From an uncultured Drancourtella sp. (GTDB taxonomy: Bacteria; Bacillota; Clostridia; Lachnospirales; Lachnospiraceae): a DNA stretch of 64,000 nt. This document shows, in pieces, positions 43,115 to 52,740 of this stretch (the first letter of the stretch is position 1; each line of letters opens with the position of its first letter). The translations under genes were made by a program, and so were the position numbers. The stretch is from the NCBI GenBank assembly GCA_937880845.1, contig CALFLL010000072.1, forward strand, positions 1 to 64,000, given 5' to 3'. The notes under the pieces were generated by a model. The model was not told where the DNA came from. It made no database searches and was given only the letters and a program-made list of their open reading frames with translations.

Positions 43115-44259
43115 AAAGAAAAAAGAACATATCAAAAAAAGTGTGGCGTTTTTGCTTTTTGACGATTATTTTGTTTTTTGGATGGTCATGTGTGCAGACA
43201 AAGACATATGCAAAAGAAACAGAAAAAAATCCGGAACAGGAAATCATGGATCGTATTGACTGGAACGATATGGATTACGTGGTGGAAGAAAAATCCTTCA
43301 AAGAAATTGTACAGATGTTTTTGGACGGAGATATAAAAGGTGTGGTAAAACTGTCGGGAGAAGTGGTAAAAGAGCAGGTGTTTTCGGTTCTGACGGAAAA
43401 TAAAAAAGCTTTGCTGCATATGCTTATGATCGCATTGATGGCTGCGGTATTTGTAAATTTTTCTCATGTGTTTTCCGGAAAACAGGTTGCCGATACGGGA
43501 TTTTTTATTTTATATCTTTCATTGATCACCATTCTTCTAAAGAGTTTTGATGTTATGATGGATGCAGTCAGTGCAAGCCTTTTGACGTTGACGGATTTCA
43601 TGAGGGCATTATGTCCGGCATATCTTCTTGTTTCTTCGGTTGTCGCCGGGAGTACGACTTCTGTTTTGTTTTACAATTTGATCCTGTTTTTGATCTTCCT
43701 TGTAGAAACAATCATGCTTCATGTTATCCTGCCGTTGATACATATTTATATGATCATCCGGATTCTGGATTACCTTTCACCGGAACCGTATCTTGCGAGA
43801 TTTGCGGAACTGATTGATATGGTGATTAAATGGACGTTAAAAACGATACTGATCGGTGTAGCCGGTGTCAATATCATTCAAGGGTTGATCAGTCCTGCCT
43901 TGGATGCAGTAAGGAGAAGCGGATTGCAAAAAGGGATCGAAGCGATTCCGGGAGTGGGACAGGCAATCGGAGGAATGACGGAAGTTGTGTTATCAACGGT
44001 TGTGCTGATCAAAAACGGGATTGGGATGGCAGGTGCTGTTGTATGTGTGGTGATCTGCATTGTGCCGATATTTCAAATTGCGGTTATGTCACTGTCTTAT
44101 AAATGTATTGCGGCTCTGGCAGAACCGGTATCCGATAAACGGATTGTAGGATGTATTGCGGCAGCCGGTGACGGTGCCGTACATCTTTTAAAAACAGTTT
44201 ATACATCGGCGGTTCTGTTTTTGATAACCATTGTTGTAGTGGCATCATTTCGGACATAG
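43111..44259 (+). CDS. spoIIIAE: stage III sporulation protein AE
   Basis: A 382-residue polytopic membrane protein with an N-terminal signal-like helix (about 12-30), a soluble segment and then seven or eight helices. Conserved features are LCPAYLLVSSVVAGSTTSV, YLSPEPYLARFAELID and GLQKGIEAIPGVGQAIGGMTEV. Essential in Bacillus for sigma-G activity in the forespore. Confidence 0.95.
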   Translation: MKRKKNISKKVWRFCFLTIILFFGWSCVQTKTYAKETEKNPEQEIMDRIDWNDMDYVVEEKSFKEIVQMFLDGDIKGVVKLSGEVVKEQVFSVLTENKKALLHMLMIALMAAVFVNFSHVFSGKQVADTGFFILYLSLITILLKSFDVMMDAVSASLLTLTDFMRALCPAYLLVSSVVAGSTTSVLFYNLILFLIFLVETIMLHVILPLIHIYMIIRILDYLSPEPYLARFAELIDMVIKWTLKTILIGVAGVNIIQGLISPALDAVRRSGLQKGIEAIPGVGQAIGGMTEVVLSTVVLIKNGIGMAGAVVCVVICIVPIFQIAVMSLSYKCIAALAEPVSDKRIVGCIAAAGDGAVHLLKTVYTSAVLFLITIVVVASFRT

Positions 44260-44267
44260 GAGGATAT

Positions 44268-44606
44268 ATGTTTACATATATATATGACTGGATGAAAAAT
44301 ATTGCCTTTTATCTCGTTCTGATTACGGTACTCATGCAGATAATTCCGAATTCGGATTACAAAAAATATATCCGATTTTTTACAGGATTGATTCTGATTT
44401 TACTGCTTTGTGAGCCGATTCTTGGAAGTTTTGGATTAAAACAGGAGTTTTCTGAATTGTATCGCTCCATACAGTACCGTCAGGATGTAAAAGAAATGGA
44501 AGAAGCGGCAGAGTATTTTAGACAGGCGGAGGAGGGGTATCTTGAATGGAGTAGTAAAATGGATCCGAGAAATGGTGACAAAAGACAGTCAGCCGATGAA
44601 GAATAA
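44268..44606 (+). CDS. spoIIIAF: stage III sporulation protein AF (short form)
   Basis: A 112-residue protein with two N-terminal membrane helices (about 10-25 and 33-50) and the conserved NSDYKKYIRFFTGLILILLLCEPI. The soluble part is only about 55 residues, roughly half that of the Bacillus protein, so most of the ring-building domain seems absent. Its 3' end overlaps spoIIIAG by 65 bases, an unusually long overlap. It may be a natural short form in this group or a truncation. Confidence 0.88.
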   Translation: MFTYIYDWMKNIAFYLVLITVLMQIIPNSDYKKYIRFFTGLILILLLCEPILGSFGLKQEFSELYRSIQYRQDVKEMEEAAEYFRQAEEGYLEWSSKMDPRNGDKRQSADEE

Positions 44607-45081
44607 ATGGCTGATCGTATTTCTTGCGGGACTTTTGATCCTTGTAGTTTCCATTCCTGTTTCCGAACCGGAAGAAAAAATGAAAACCCCCAAAAAAACA
44701 AAAGAAGAAACCTTTGAAGAGCAAAATTACGCCGACACGGCAGAAAAAAAGCTAGAGGAGGCAATTGGAACAATGGAAGGGGTGGGAAAAGTAAAGGTGA
44801 TCGTTACACTGGCTTCTTCTTCGGAAAAAGTTGTGGAAAAAGATACCGAACGTTCAGAACAGAAAACGGAACAAACGACGCGGGAAACGACGGTATATGA
44901 AGAAAACAGTGAACGAGAACAGATTCCCTATGTGTCAAAAGAAATCAGTCCTGTCATAGAAGGAGTGGTGGTGATTGCAGAGGGAGGAGATAAACCGGTT
45001 GTAGTACAAAATATCACAGAAGCAGTTCAGGCATTATTCTCGGTGGAGTCACATAAGATAAAGGTAGTAAAGATGAAATAG
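44542..45081 (+). CDS. spoIIIAG: stage III sporulation protein AG
   Basis: A 179-residue protein: one membrane helix (about 22-40), an acidic/lysine linker, then the ring-building domain (about 65-179, EEAIGTMEGVGKVKVIVTLASSSEK … SPVIEGVVVIAEGG). It starts with TTG behind GGAGGGG, inside spoIIIAF. SpoIIIAG forms a large ring in the intermembrane space in Bacillus. Confidence 0.93.
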   Translation: MNGVVKWIREMVTKDSQPMKNKWLIVFLAGLLILVVSIPVSEPEEKMKTPKKTKEETFEEQNYADTAEKKLEEAIGTMEGVGKVKVIVTLASSSEKVVEKDTERSEQKTEQTTRETTVYEENSEREQIPYVSKEISPVIEGVVVIAEGGDKPVVVQNITEAVQALFSVESHKIKVVKMK

Positions 45082-45101
45082 GAAAAGCAGGAGGGATGAC
45101 T

Positions 45102-45752
45102 GTGAAACGATTATTCAAGAAAAATCAGATTATAGTGACTGCACTTGCACTAATGATAGCGGCAGCAGGGTATTTGAATTATTCAGGAAAGCTGTTTCAT
45201 GAAAAGGAAGATAAAGGAGTTCAGCAGGCTAACAGCGAATTACTGGATATTTCGGAAAGCGATCTGGAATCTTCATCAAAAGATATAGAAAGCCAGGATA
45301 AAGATGCTGACGCAAAGAAAGATACTGCAAAGGAAACGGATGGAGATGTGGAAGGAACGCCGGGAGAAGCCGTTTTGACAAGCGGAGAAGTAAAAAATAC
45401 AGTGGCACAGGCAAAAGTATCAAGAGAACAGGTACGGGCAAAAAACAAAGAAACACTACAAGGGATTATTGACAGCAAAAATGTATCGGATGAACAGAAA
45501 AAAGATGCCATTCAGCAGATGCTTGATATTACAGAAACAGCAGAAAAAGAATCTGCGGCAGAAACAATGCTTGCATCAAAAGGGTTCAGTGAAACAGTTG
45601 TAAATTTAAGTGACGGAAAGGCAGACGTAGTTGTAGGAAATGTAGAAATGACAGATGCAAACCGTGCCCAGATTGAAAATATCATCACAAGAAAAACAGG
45701 AGTGGCTCCGGAAAATATCATTATCACTCCGATACATAAGAAAGCAAAATAA
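45102..45752 (+). CDS. spoIIIAH: stage III sporulation protein AH
   Basis: A 216-residue protein with one N-terminal membrane helix (about 10-28), a disordered Ser/Asp/Lys-rich linker (about 35-90) and a C-terminal YscJ/FliF-like ring domain (about 100-212). It is the mother-cell partner of forespore SpoIIQ. I chose GTG 45102 because GGAGG (45090-45094) is seven bases upstream; ATG 45096 is too close to it. Last gene of the operon. Confidence 0.93.
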   Translation: MKRLFKKNQIIVTALALMIAAAGYLNYSGKLFHEKEDKGVQQANSELLDISESDLESSSKDIESQDKDADAKKDTAKETDGDVEGTPGEAVLTSGEVKNTVAQAKVSREQVRAKNKETLQGIIDSKNVSDEQKKDAIQQMLDITETAEKESAAETMLASKGFSETVVNLSDGKADVVVGNVEMTDANRAQIENIITRKTGVAPENIIITPIHKKAK

Positions 45753-45757
45753 AAGCA

Positions 45758-45787
45758 TTGCGGAAGTACAAAGAATTGTGCTATCAT
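45758..45787 (+). promoter_or_regulatory. possible promoter of prfC
   Basis: TTGCGG (45758-45763), 18-base spacer, TATCAT (45782-45787). Weak match, in the only gap before prfC. Confidence 0.4.
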
Positions 45788-45850
45788 AATAGAATATGCC
45801 AGAATAAAAATGAAAATTTTGGATAGAATAAAAAAATACAGGAGATTATC

Positions 45851-47443
45851 ATGTCAAAGATTACAGATGAAATTAAAAAGCGGAGAACATTCGCGATTAT
45901 TTCCCACCCGGATGCCGGGAAAACAACATTGACTGAGAAATTTTTACTATATGGAGGAGCCATTAATCAAGCAGGTTCCGTAAAAGGAAAAGCAACAGCA
46001 AAACATGCGGTTTCCGACTGGATGGAAATTGAAAAAGAAAGAGGGATTTCTGTTACCTCTTCTGTGTTACAGTTTAATTATGGGGGATATTGTATTAATA
46101 TCCTGGATACGCCGGGACATCAGGACTTCTCAGAGGACACGTATCGTACACTGATGGCGGCGGATTCCGCAGTTATGGTAATTGATGCTTCAAAAGGTGT
46201 GGAAGCACAGACAAGAAAACTTTTCAAGGTTTGTGTCATGCGTCATATCCCGATTTTTACTTTTATCAACAAGATGGATCGGGAAGCCATGGATACCTTT
46301 GAACTTTTGGATGATATCGAAAAAGAACTTGGAATTGCCACCTGTCCTGTAAACTGGCCGATCGGCTCCGGAAAAGCATTCCGTGGAGTATATGACAGAA
46401 ACGAACAGGAAGTGGAATTATTTTTCGATACGAAAAAAGGTACTTCCACAGGAGAGGTAAAGAAAATCCACATCGATGATCCACAGGCAGATGATTATAT
46501 GGATCCGGATCAGAAAGAACAGCTTCTCGGAGAGATTGAACTTCTGGACGGAGCCAGTGCGGAATTTGATCTGGAAAAGGTAAGCAAAGGAGAATTATCC
46601 CCGGTATTTTTTGGATCCGCACTGACAAATTTCGGAGTGGAAACATTCCTTCAACATTTCCTGAAGATGACAACATCACCTCTTCCGAGAAAATCCGATG
46701 CAGGTGAAATCGACCCGATGGAAGAAAAGGATTTTTCTGCCTTTGTATTTAAGATTCAGGCGAATATGAATAAAGCACATCGTGACAGGATTGCATTTAT
46801 GAGAATCTGTTCCGGTGAGTTCGATGCAGGCATGGATGCATTCCACATCCAGGGTGGAAAAAAGGTGAGATTATCTCAGCCGCAGCAGATGATGGCAAGT
46901 GAAAGAAAGATGATCGATAAAGCATACGGAGGAGATATCATCGGTATTTTCGATCCGGGTATCTTTTCTATTGGGGATACCATTACTACTTCCCCGAAAA
47001 AATTTGCTTACGAAGGGATTCCGACTTTTGCACCGGAACATTTTGCAAGAGTACGCCAGGTTGATACCATGAAGCGGAAACAGTTCATCAAAGGAATCAA
47101 TCAGATTGCTCAGGAAGGTGCCATCCAGATTTTCCAGGAATATAATACAGGAATGGAGGAAATCATAGTAGGAGTAGTAGGACTCCTGCAGTTTGATGTT
47201 TTAAAATACCGTCTGAAAAACGAATATAATGTAGAGATTATTCTGGAAACATTGCCATATGAGCATATCAGATGGATTGAAAATGAAGAAATAAACATGG
47301 ATAGACTGACCGGAACATCAGATATGAAGAAGATCAAAGATTTAAAAGGAAGACCGCTTCTTCTTTTTGTGCATGAATGGAGTATCCGCATGACACTGGA
47401 AAGAAATGAAGGACTGAAATTATCTGAATTTGGCCGATCTTAG
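45851..47443 (+). CDS. prfC: peptide chain release factor 3
   Basis: A 530-residue translational GTPase that recycles RF1/RF2. G motifs: SHPDAGKTTLT, the switch I region SDWMEIEKERGISVTSSV, DTPGHQDFSEDT and NKMDR. The C-terminal RF3 domain includes GPL-type sequence FGVVGLLQFDV-like VVGVVGLLQFDVLKYRL. Full length. ACAGGAG precedes the ATG. Confidence 0.96.
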   Translation: MSKITDEIKKRRTFAIISHPDAGKTTLTEKFLLYGGAINQAGSVKGKATAKHAVSDWMEIEKERGISVTSSVLQFNYGGYCINILDTPGHQDFSEDTYRTLMAADSAVMVIDASKGVEAQTRKLFKVCVMRHIPIFTFINKMDREAMDTFELLDDIEKELGIATCPVNWPIGSGKAFRGVYDRNEQEVELFFDTKKGTSTGEVKKIHIDDPQADDYMDPDQKEQLLGEIELLDGASAEFDLEKVSKGELSPVFFGSALTNFGVETFLQHFLKMTTSPLPRKSDAGEIDPMEEKDFSAFVFKIQANMNKAHRDRIAFMRICSGEFDAGMDAFHIQGGKKVRLSQPQQMMASERKMIDKAYGGDIIGIFDPGIFSIGDTITTSPKKFAYEGIPTFAPEHFARVRQVDTMKRKQFIKGINQIAQEGAIQIFQEYNTGMEEIIVGVVGLLQFDVLKYRLKNEYNVEIILETLPYEHIRWIENEEINMDRLTGTSDMKKIKDLKGRPLLLFVHEWSIRMTLERNEGLKLSEFGRS

Positions 47444-47445
47444 TA

Positions 47446-47481
47446 AAATTCCCTGCAGATCAGACCGGCTGCGGGGAATTT
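47446..47481 (+). terminator. terminator of prfC
   Basis: Thirteen-position stem AAATTCCCTGCAG/CTGCGGGGAATTT with one G-T pair and a ten-base loop. The T tract is short (TTTCT). Confidence 0.8.
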
Positions 47482-47512
47482 CTGCATAGGAAGCTTCTAC
47501 CCAAGAAAGAAC

Positions 47513-47541
47513 TTGTAAGAATCAGGGAAATTTGATATAAT
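47513..47541 (+). promoter_or_regulatory. promoter of the Asp23 gene
   Basis: TTGTAA (47513-47518), 17-base spacer, TATAAT (47536-47541). Confidence 0.78.
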
Positions 47542-47587
47542 AGACACAGTAATTATGCGAGGAAACCGGGATAAGGAGGTTTTTGAT

Positions 47588-47968
47588 ATGAATAAAGAAG
47601 AAAGAAATACCTATACGATTCAGGAAGAAGAAATCGGACAGGTGCAGATTGCGGACGAAGTTGTAGCGATCATTGCCGGACTTGCGGCGATGGAAGTGGA
47701 CGGAGTTTCTTCTATGGCCGGGACAGCCACAAGAGAGCTGATCAGTAAGCTTGGCAGAAAAAACTTATCCAAAGGTGTAAAGGTAGATGTACTGGAAGGA
47801 GTTGTGACAGTATCCCTTTCCCTGAACTTGAGATTTGGAAAAAATGTACTTGAGGTAGCATCAAAAGTACAGGAAAAAGTAAAAGCAGCCATTGAAAATA
47901 TGACAGGACTTACCGTTGCAGATGTTAATGTAAAGATTTCAGGAGTAGATGAGTCCGAAGAAGAATAA
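47588..47968 (+). CDS. Asp23/Gls24 family envelope stress protein (YloU/AmaP-type)
   Basis: A 126-residue protein of the Asp23 family: QIADEVVAIIAGLAAMEVDGVSSMAG, KGVKVDVLEGVVTVSLSLNLRFG and MTGLTVADVNVKISGV are the three family blocks. Members lie at the membrane or are linked to envelope stress; the exact role is not settled. AAGGAGG seven bases upstream sets ATG 47588; the frame opens earlier at 47555 without support. Next to nusB, as in many Clostridia. Confidence 0.9.
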   Translation: MNKEERNTYTIQEEEIGQVQIADEVVAIIAGLAAMEVDGVSSMAGTATRELISKLGRKNLSKGVKVDVLEGVVTVSLSLNLRFGKNVLEVASKVQEKVKAAIENMTGLTVADVNVKISGVDESEEE

Positions 47969-48055
47969 TTCCGCACATTGAAACAATGAATATGTACAGC
48001 ATACGTGCAAAAAAGCATGGATGAATTGTTGACAGGCAGAGAGTAGGGTAGCATG

Positions 48056-48087
48056 AAGGGGTGTCGGGATGGCACTCCTTTTTTGTG
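48056..48087 (+). terminator. terminator after the Asp23 gene
   Basis: Stem AAGGGGTGTC/GGCACTCCTT with two G-T pairs and loop GGGAT, followed by TTTTTTG. Confidence 0.82.
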
Positions 48088-48136
48088 ATTACAGAATAAT
48101 AAAAAGAAAAGACAAAAGAAACAGAAAGGAACCGGT

Positions 48137-48544
48137 ATGGGAAGATCAGAAATCAGAGAACACATATTTAGAATTTTATTTGGAAAGGATTTTCATGACC
48201 AGTCCGAAAGAAAAGAGCAATCCGAGATTTATCTGGAACTGTTACAGACAGAAAGAGAAATCAAAGAAGAAGAATATGCTTATATTATCGAAAAATGTGA
48301 AAAAATCGAAACACTGATTCAGGAAATCGACGAAATCATCAATACAAATACAACAGGATGGAAGACAGAACGTATGAACAAAGTTGATCTTACGATTTTA
48401 AGGCTTGCAGTTTATGAGATGAAATGGGATGACGATATTCCGATGAAAGTAGCAATCAATGAAGCAATCGAACTTGCGAAAAAATACAGTTCCGAAGAAG
48501 GACCTGCTTTTATCAACGGAGTTTTGGCTAAGATTGCAAGGTAG
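48137..48544 (+). CDS. nusB: transcription antitermination protein NusB
   Basis: A 135-residue helical protein: REHIFRILFGKDFH at the N-terminus, NTTGWKTERMNKVDLTILRLAVYEM and the C-terminal PMKVAINEAIELAKKYSSEEGPAFINGVLAKI are NusB signatures. It binds boxA RNA with S10 in rRNA transcription. AGAAAGGAA precedes the ATG. First gene of the block running to recN. Confidence 0.95.
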   Translation: MGRSEIREHIFRILFGKDFHDQSERKEQSEIYLELLQTEREIKEEEYAYIIEKCEKIETLIQEIDEIINTNTTGWKTERMNKVDLTILRLAVYEMKWDDDIPMKVAINEAIELAKKYSSEEGPAFINGVLAKIAR

Positions 48545-48549
48545 AAACG

Positions 48550-49761
48550 ATGCAGAATGTTTATACGGTAAAGCAAGTCAATCAGTATATTAAAAATATG
48601 TTCAATCAGGACTTTATGATGAACCGAATCTACGTCAAAGGGGAAGTTTCAAACTGTAAGTACCACACGACAGGGCATATTTATTTTTCACTGAAAGATG
48701 AATCCGGTTCTATCGGATGTATCATGTTTGCAAGTGCAAGAACTGGGTTGGATTTCCGGCTTCGGGACGGACAGCAGGTTGTGGTATTCGGAATGATCAC
48801 AACTTATGAACGCGATGGGAAATATCAGCTTTATGCCAAAGAAATCCTGTTGGACGGAGCAGGACTTCTGGCACAGCGTTTTCAGGAATTGAAAGAGCAG
48901 TTGGAAGAGATGGGGATGTTTGCATCGGAGTATAAACAACCGATTCCGAAGTTTGCACGTAAGATAGGGATTGTTACGGCACCTACGGGAGCAGCCATAC
49001 GGGACGTGATCCATATTTCCAGAAGAAGAAATCCCTATGTACAACTCATTTTGTCTCCTGCTCTTGTTCAAGGGGAAGGGGCTGCCGACAGTATTGTAAA
49101 TGCCATCCGGCGCATCCGGGAAAAAGAGATAGATGTACTCATTGTCGGAAGAGGCGGAGGTTCTATGGAGGACTTATGGGCTTTTAACGAAGAAAAGGTT
49201 GCAAGAGCCATTTTTGAATGTCCGATTCCGGTCATTTCGGCAGTAGGACATGAAACCGATACGACCATTGCCGATTATGTGGCAGATATGCGAGCTCCTA
49301 CACCTTCGGCAGCAGCAGAACTTGCAGTATATGAATATAAAGAAGTCAAAAACAGGATGGAAGATACAGAAGAGATTTTGCTAAGAATCATGGAAAATCG
49401 GATTCGGATGAGCAGGATGGGTGTGGAATCTTACAGGATTGCTTTCAAAAATCTCCATCCAAGGACAACGATCGTCCAGAAAAGACAAAGACTGATGGAA
49501 ACAGAAGATCGTATCCGCTCTCTCATGGAGCAAAACATTCAAAAGGCGAGACAGGCTCTGGCTGTCAGGATAGAAAGATTTAAAGGACTTTCTCCCGTCG
49601 AAAAGTTAAACAGTGGATATTGCTATGTGTCAGATGAAAAAGAAAAAGGGATCAGAAGTGTCAGTCGAATAAAGCCGGGGGACAGGTTCATCGTCCATAT
49701 GGCAGATGGAACGGTTCAGGCAAAAGCAGAAAGGATTAAAAAGAACGATGGAATTAAATGA
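48550..49761 (+). CDS. xseA: exodeoxyribonuclease VII large subunit
   Basis: A 403-residue nuclease subunit. An OB-fold (about 1-100, YTVKQVNQYIKNMFNQDF) is followed by the catalytic domain with GIVTAPTGAAIRDVIHISRRRNP, VGRGGGSMEDLWAFNEE and GHETDTTIADYVADMRAPTPSAAAE, and a C-terminal coiled coil. It overlaps xseB by 14 bases. Confidence 0.95.
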   Translation: MQNVYTVKQVNQYIKNMFNQDFMMNRIYVKGEVSNCKYHTTGHIYFSLKDESGSIGCIMFASARTGLDFRLRDGQQVVVFGMITTYERDGKYQLYAKEILLDGAGLLAQRFQELKEQLEEMGMFASEYKQPIPKFARKIGIVTAPTGAAIRDVIHISRRRNPYVQLILSPALVQGEGAADSIVNAIRRIREKEIDVLIVGRGGGSMEDLWAFNEEKVARAIFECPIPVISAVGHETDTTIADYVADMRAPTPSAAAELAVYEYKEVKNRMEDTEEILLRIMENRIRMSRMGVESYRIAFKNLHPRTTIVQKRQRLMETEDRIRSLMEQNIQKARQALAVRIERFKGLSPVEKLNSGYCYVSDEKEKGIRSVSRIKPGDRFIVHMADGTVQAKAERIKKNDGIK

Positions 49762-49945
49762 ACTCTTTGAAAAACTGGATGCGATTCAAAAAAGGATGCA
49801 GTCAGAGGAGTTGTCACTGGAAGATTCTTTCCGGTATTATGCAGAAGCCATGGAACTTCTGAAAGAATGTGATAAAAAAATAGATGCTGTGGAAAAGAAA
49901 GTACTCATAATTGATGAGAATGGAGAAGAACATGAATTTAAATAA
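49748..49945 (+). CDS. xseB: exodeoxyribonuclease VII small subunit
   Basis: A 65-residue helical hairpin: LFEKLDAIQKRMQSEELSLEDSFRYYAEAMELLKEC is the XseB block. It begins at ATG 49748 inside the xseA end and overlaps ispA by 14 bases, forming a coupled chain. Confidence 0.93.
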   Translation: MELNELFEKLDAIQKRMQSEELSLEDSFRYYAEAMELLKECDKKIDAVEKKVLIIDENGEEHEFK

Positions 49946-50831
49946 TCGGATAAAAGAAAGGGAAGAAAAGGTAGAAGAAATAGAAGCCGTTTTGCGAGAA
50001 TATCTTCCGGAAAAAAGCGGTTTTCAGCATGTGATCATGGAAGCAATGGAATACAGTCTGATGGCTGGAGGAAAGAGACTGCGGCCAATGTTGATGATGG
50101 AAACATACCGGATGTTTGGAGGAAATTCCCGTGTGATATTCCCTTTCCTTGCGGCACAGGAAATGATTCATACATATTCACTTGTCCATGATGATCTTCC
50201 GGCAATGGATAACGATGAATATCGAAGAGGAAGAAAGACGACCCACATTGTATTTGGAGAAGATATGGGAATTCTTGCAGGAGATGCATTGTTAAATTAT
50301 GCTTTTGAAACAGCGGTCAAAGCTTTTGAGATTGAACCGGAGTCTGCCGGAAAGATTGCAAAAGCGTTACAGATCCTTGCAAAAAAAGCCGGAATTTACG
50401 GTATGATTGGCGGACAGGTGGTGGATGTAGCTTCTTCCGGGAAAAAACTGAATGAGGATACACTTGGGTTTATTTATAAATTAAAGACAGGTGCCCTGAT
50501 CGAAAGTTCCATGATGATCGGAGCCGTGCTTGCCGGTGCATCCTCAGAAGAGGTAGATACGATCCAAAAAATCGCTTCCGATATCGGAATGGCCTTTCAG
50601 ATTCAAGATGACATCTTGGATGTGACAAGTACGACACAAGAACTTGGGAAACCGGTTTACAGTGATGAAAAAAATGAGAAGACAACTTACGTCACGCTAA
50701 AAGGCATTGAAAATGCCCAAAAAGAGGTGGAACGGATTTCTGAAGAAGCAATCTTTCTTTTGGAAGGACTTCCTGTAGAAAATCCTTATTTGGCATGGCT
50801 GATCAAGGAACTGATTCATAGAAAAAAATAA
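49932..50831 (+). CDS. ispA: polyprenyl synthetase (farnesyl/geranylgeranyl diphosphate synthase)
   Basis: A 299-residue trans-prenyltransferase. The first Asp-rich motif is in LVHDDLPAMDND, the second is QIQDDILD, and AGGKRLRPML holds the conserved basic residues. Next to dxs, so both serve isoprenoid supply. Chain length is not certain from sequence; FPP synthase is the usual annotation. GGAG precedes ATG 49932. Confidence 0.92.
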   Translation: MNLNNRIKEREEKVEEIEAVLREYLPEKSGFQHVIMEAMEYSLMAGGKRLRPMLMMETYRMFGGNSRVIFPFLAAQEMIHTYSLVHDDLPAMDNDEYRRGRKTTHIVFGEDMGILAGDALLNYAFETAVKAFEIEPESAGKIAKALQILAKKAGIYGMIGGQVVDVASSGKKLNEDTLGFIYKLKTGALIESSMMIGAVLAGASSEEVDTIQKIASDIGMAFQIQDDILDVTSTTQELGKPVYSDEKNEKTTYVTLKGIENAQKEVERISEEAIFLLEGLPVENPYLAWLIKELIHRKK

Positions 50832-50843
50832 CGGGGGATTTCT

Positions 50844-52727
50844 ATGGTGCTTGAAAGGATACAAAAAGAAAATGACATCCAAAAATTAAATAAAGAAGAA
50901 CTTCCGATCTTGGCTCAGGAAATCAGGGAATTTTTGATTGAAAAGATCAGTTGCAGCGGCGGTCATCTTGCCTCTAATTTGGGAGTGGTGGAACTGACTA
51001 TGGCCATGCATCTTTGTTTTCACCTTCCGGAAGATAAAATGATTTGGGATGTGGGTCATCAGTCCTATACCCATAAGCTTTTGACAGGAAGGCGGGAAGG
51101 GTTTGATGAATTGCGAAAATACGGGGGGATGAGCGGATTTCCCAAAAGAAACGAAAGTCAGTGTGATGCGTTTAATACAGGACACAGTTCTACTTCCATT
51201 TCGGCGGGGCTTGGGTATGTAAAAGCTCGTGATATCAAACAGGAAAACTATTCCGTGATTTCTGTGATTGGTGACGGAGCACTGACAGGCGGTATGGCGT
51301 ACGAGGCATTGAATAATGCATCACATCTCGGGAAAAACTTTATCATTGTTTTAAATGATAATCATATGTCTATTTCTGAAAATGTAGGAGGTATGTCCAA
51401 ATATCTGGATGGTATTCGTACGGCAGATGCTTACACAAGCTTTAAAAAAGGACTGGAGCGGGCAATCCGTAAGATTCCGTCAGGAGGAGATCAGATCATG
51501 AATCATCTCCGAAAAACAAAAAGCAGTATCAAGTATTTGTTTGTGCCGGGAATGTTTTTTGAGGATATGGGACTTACCTATCTCGGACCTGTAGACGGAC
51601 ATAATCTCAAAGAATTGATCCGAACATTTAAAGAAGCCAGAAAAGTGCAGGGAGCCGTCCTTGTACATGTTGTGACAAAAAAGGGAAAGGGATATGCTCC
51701 GGCAGAAGAGGAACCTTCCCGCTTTCACGGAACAGGTCCTTTTGATATTCGGACAGGCTGTGCCAAACAGAAAAAAGAAAAAGACACGTATACGGATATC
51801 TTTGAAAAAGTAATGTATGACATGGGAAAAAAGGAACCCTTTCTTGCAGCTATTACGGCGGCTATGGAGGATGGAACAGGGCTTGCGGCATTCCATAGGA
51901 AATACCCGGAACGGTTTTTTGATGTGGGAATTGCGGAAGGACATGCAGTAACCTTTGCAGCAGGTCTGGCAGCAGGCGGAATGAAACCGGTTTTTGCCGT
52001 TTATTCTTCCTTTTTACAGAGGGCATATGATCAGATCATACATGATGTGGCTTTGCAGAATTTGCCTGTTATTTTCGCGGTAGACCGGGCAGGACTGGTA
52101 GGAAGTGACGGAGAAACCCATCAGGGAATCTTCGATCTTTCTTACTTATCAATGATTCCGAATATGACGGTCATGTCCCCGAAAAACAAGTGGGAACTGG
52201 CAGACATGCTTAGATTTGCCATAAGGTACGAAAAAGGACCGATTGCCATTCGCTATCCGAGAGGAACCGCTTATGACGGATACAAAAATTTTCGTGCACC
52301 TATTGTTTATGGAAGAGCGGAAGCGATTTTTGAGGAAGAAGAAATCGCCGTCATCAGTGTGGGACATATGTTTGAAACGGCGGCATCTGTGCGTGAAAAG
52401 CTGAAAGAAGCGGGGATAAATGCAAGTCTTGTAAATGCCAGATTTGTAAAGCCGTTGGATGAAACGATGATTGATGAATTTGTAAAAGATCACAGACTGA
52501 TTGTAACAATAGAAGAAAACATAAAAAGCGGAGGATTTGGAGAGCGGGTTCTGGATTATGTATCCCAAATGGGATATCCGGTGAAAGTGCTTCAGATCAC
52601 TCTTCCGGACGATTACATTGAACATGGAAGTGTAGACGTCTTAAGGAAGGAAGTTATGTTGGATGTAGAATCAATTTTTAAGAAAATAGTGGTTGTTTAT
52701 GCCGGAATGAGGCATGACGGAAGATAG
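50844..52727 (+). CDS. dxs: 1-deoxy-D-xylulose-5-phosphate synthase
   Basis: A 627-residue thiamine-diphosphate enzyme that starts the MEP isoprenoid pathway. TPP/Mg motif: GDGALTGGMAYEALNNA … NDNHMSIS. Transketolase core: the block DVGIAEGHAVTFAAGLAAGG keeps the catalytic Glu, with Gly where many have Gln (AEQH). C-terminal domain: NARFVKPLDE and ENIKSGGFGERV. Its end overlaps the longest tlyA frame but not the start I prefer. Confidence 0.96.
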   Translation: MVLERIQKENDIQKLNKEELPILAQEIREFLIEKISCSGGHLASNLGVVELTMAMHLCFHLPEDKMIWDVGHQSYTHKLLTGRREGFDELRKYGGMSGFPKRNESQCDAFNTGHSSTSISAGLGYVKARDIKQENYSVISVIGDGALTGGMAYEALNNASHLGKNFIIVLNDNHMSISENVGGMSKYLDGIRTADAYTSFKKGLERAIRKIPSGGDQIMNHLRKTKSSIKYLFVPGMFFEDMGLTYLGPVDGHNLKELIRTFKEARKVQGAVLVHVVTKKGKGYAPAEEEPSRFHGTGPFDIRTGCAKQKKEKDTYTDIFEKVMYDMGKKEPFLAAITAAMEDGTGLAAFHRKYPERFFDVGIAEGHAVTFAAGLAAGGMKPVFAVYSSFLQRAYDQIIHDVALQNLPVIFAVDRAGLVGSDGETHQGIFDLSYLSMIPNMTVMSPKNKWELADMLRFAIRYEKGPIAIRYPRGTAYDGYKNFRAPIVYGRAEAIFEEEEIAVISVGHMFETAASVREKLKEAGINASLVNARFVKPLDETMIDEFVKDHRLIVTIEENIKSGGFGERVLDYVSQMGYPVKVLQITLPDDYIEHGSVDVLRKEVMLDVESIFKKIVVVYAGMRHDGR

Positions 52728-52740
52728 AAAAGGAGAAAGA

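Noticed and set aside
48029..48054. TTGACA upstream of nusB
   Set aside because: No acceptable -10 at 16-18 bases. The terminator at 48056 would also stop such a transcript.
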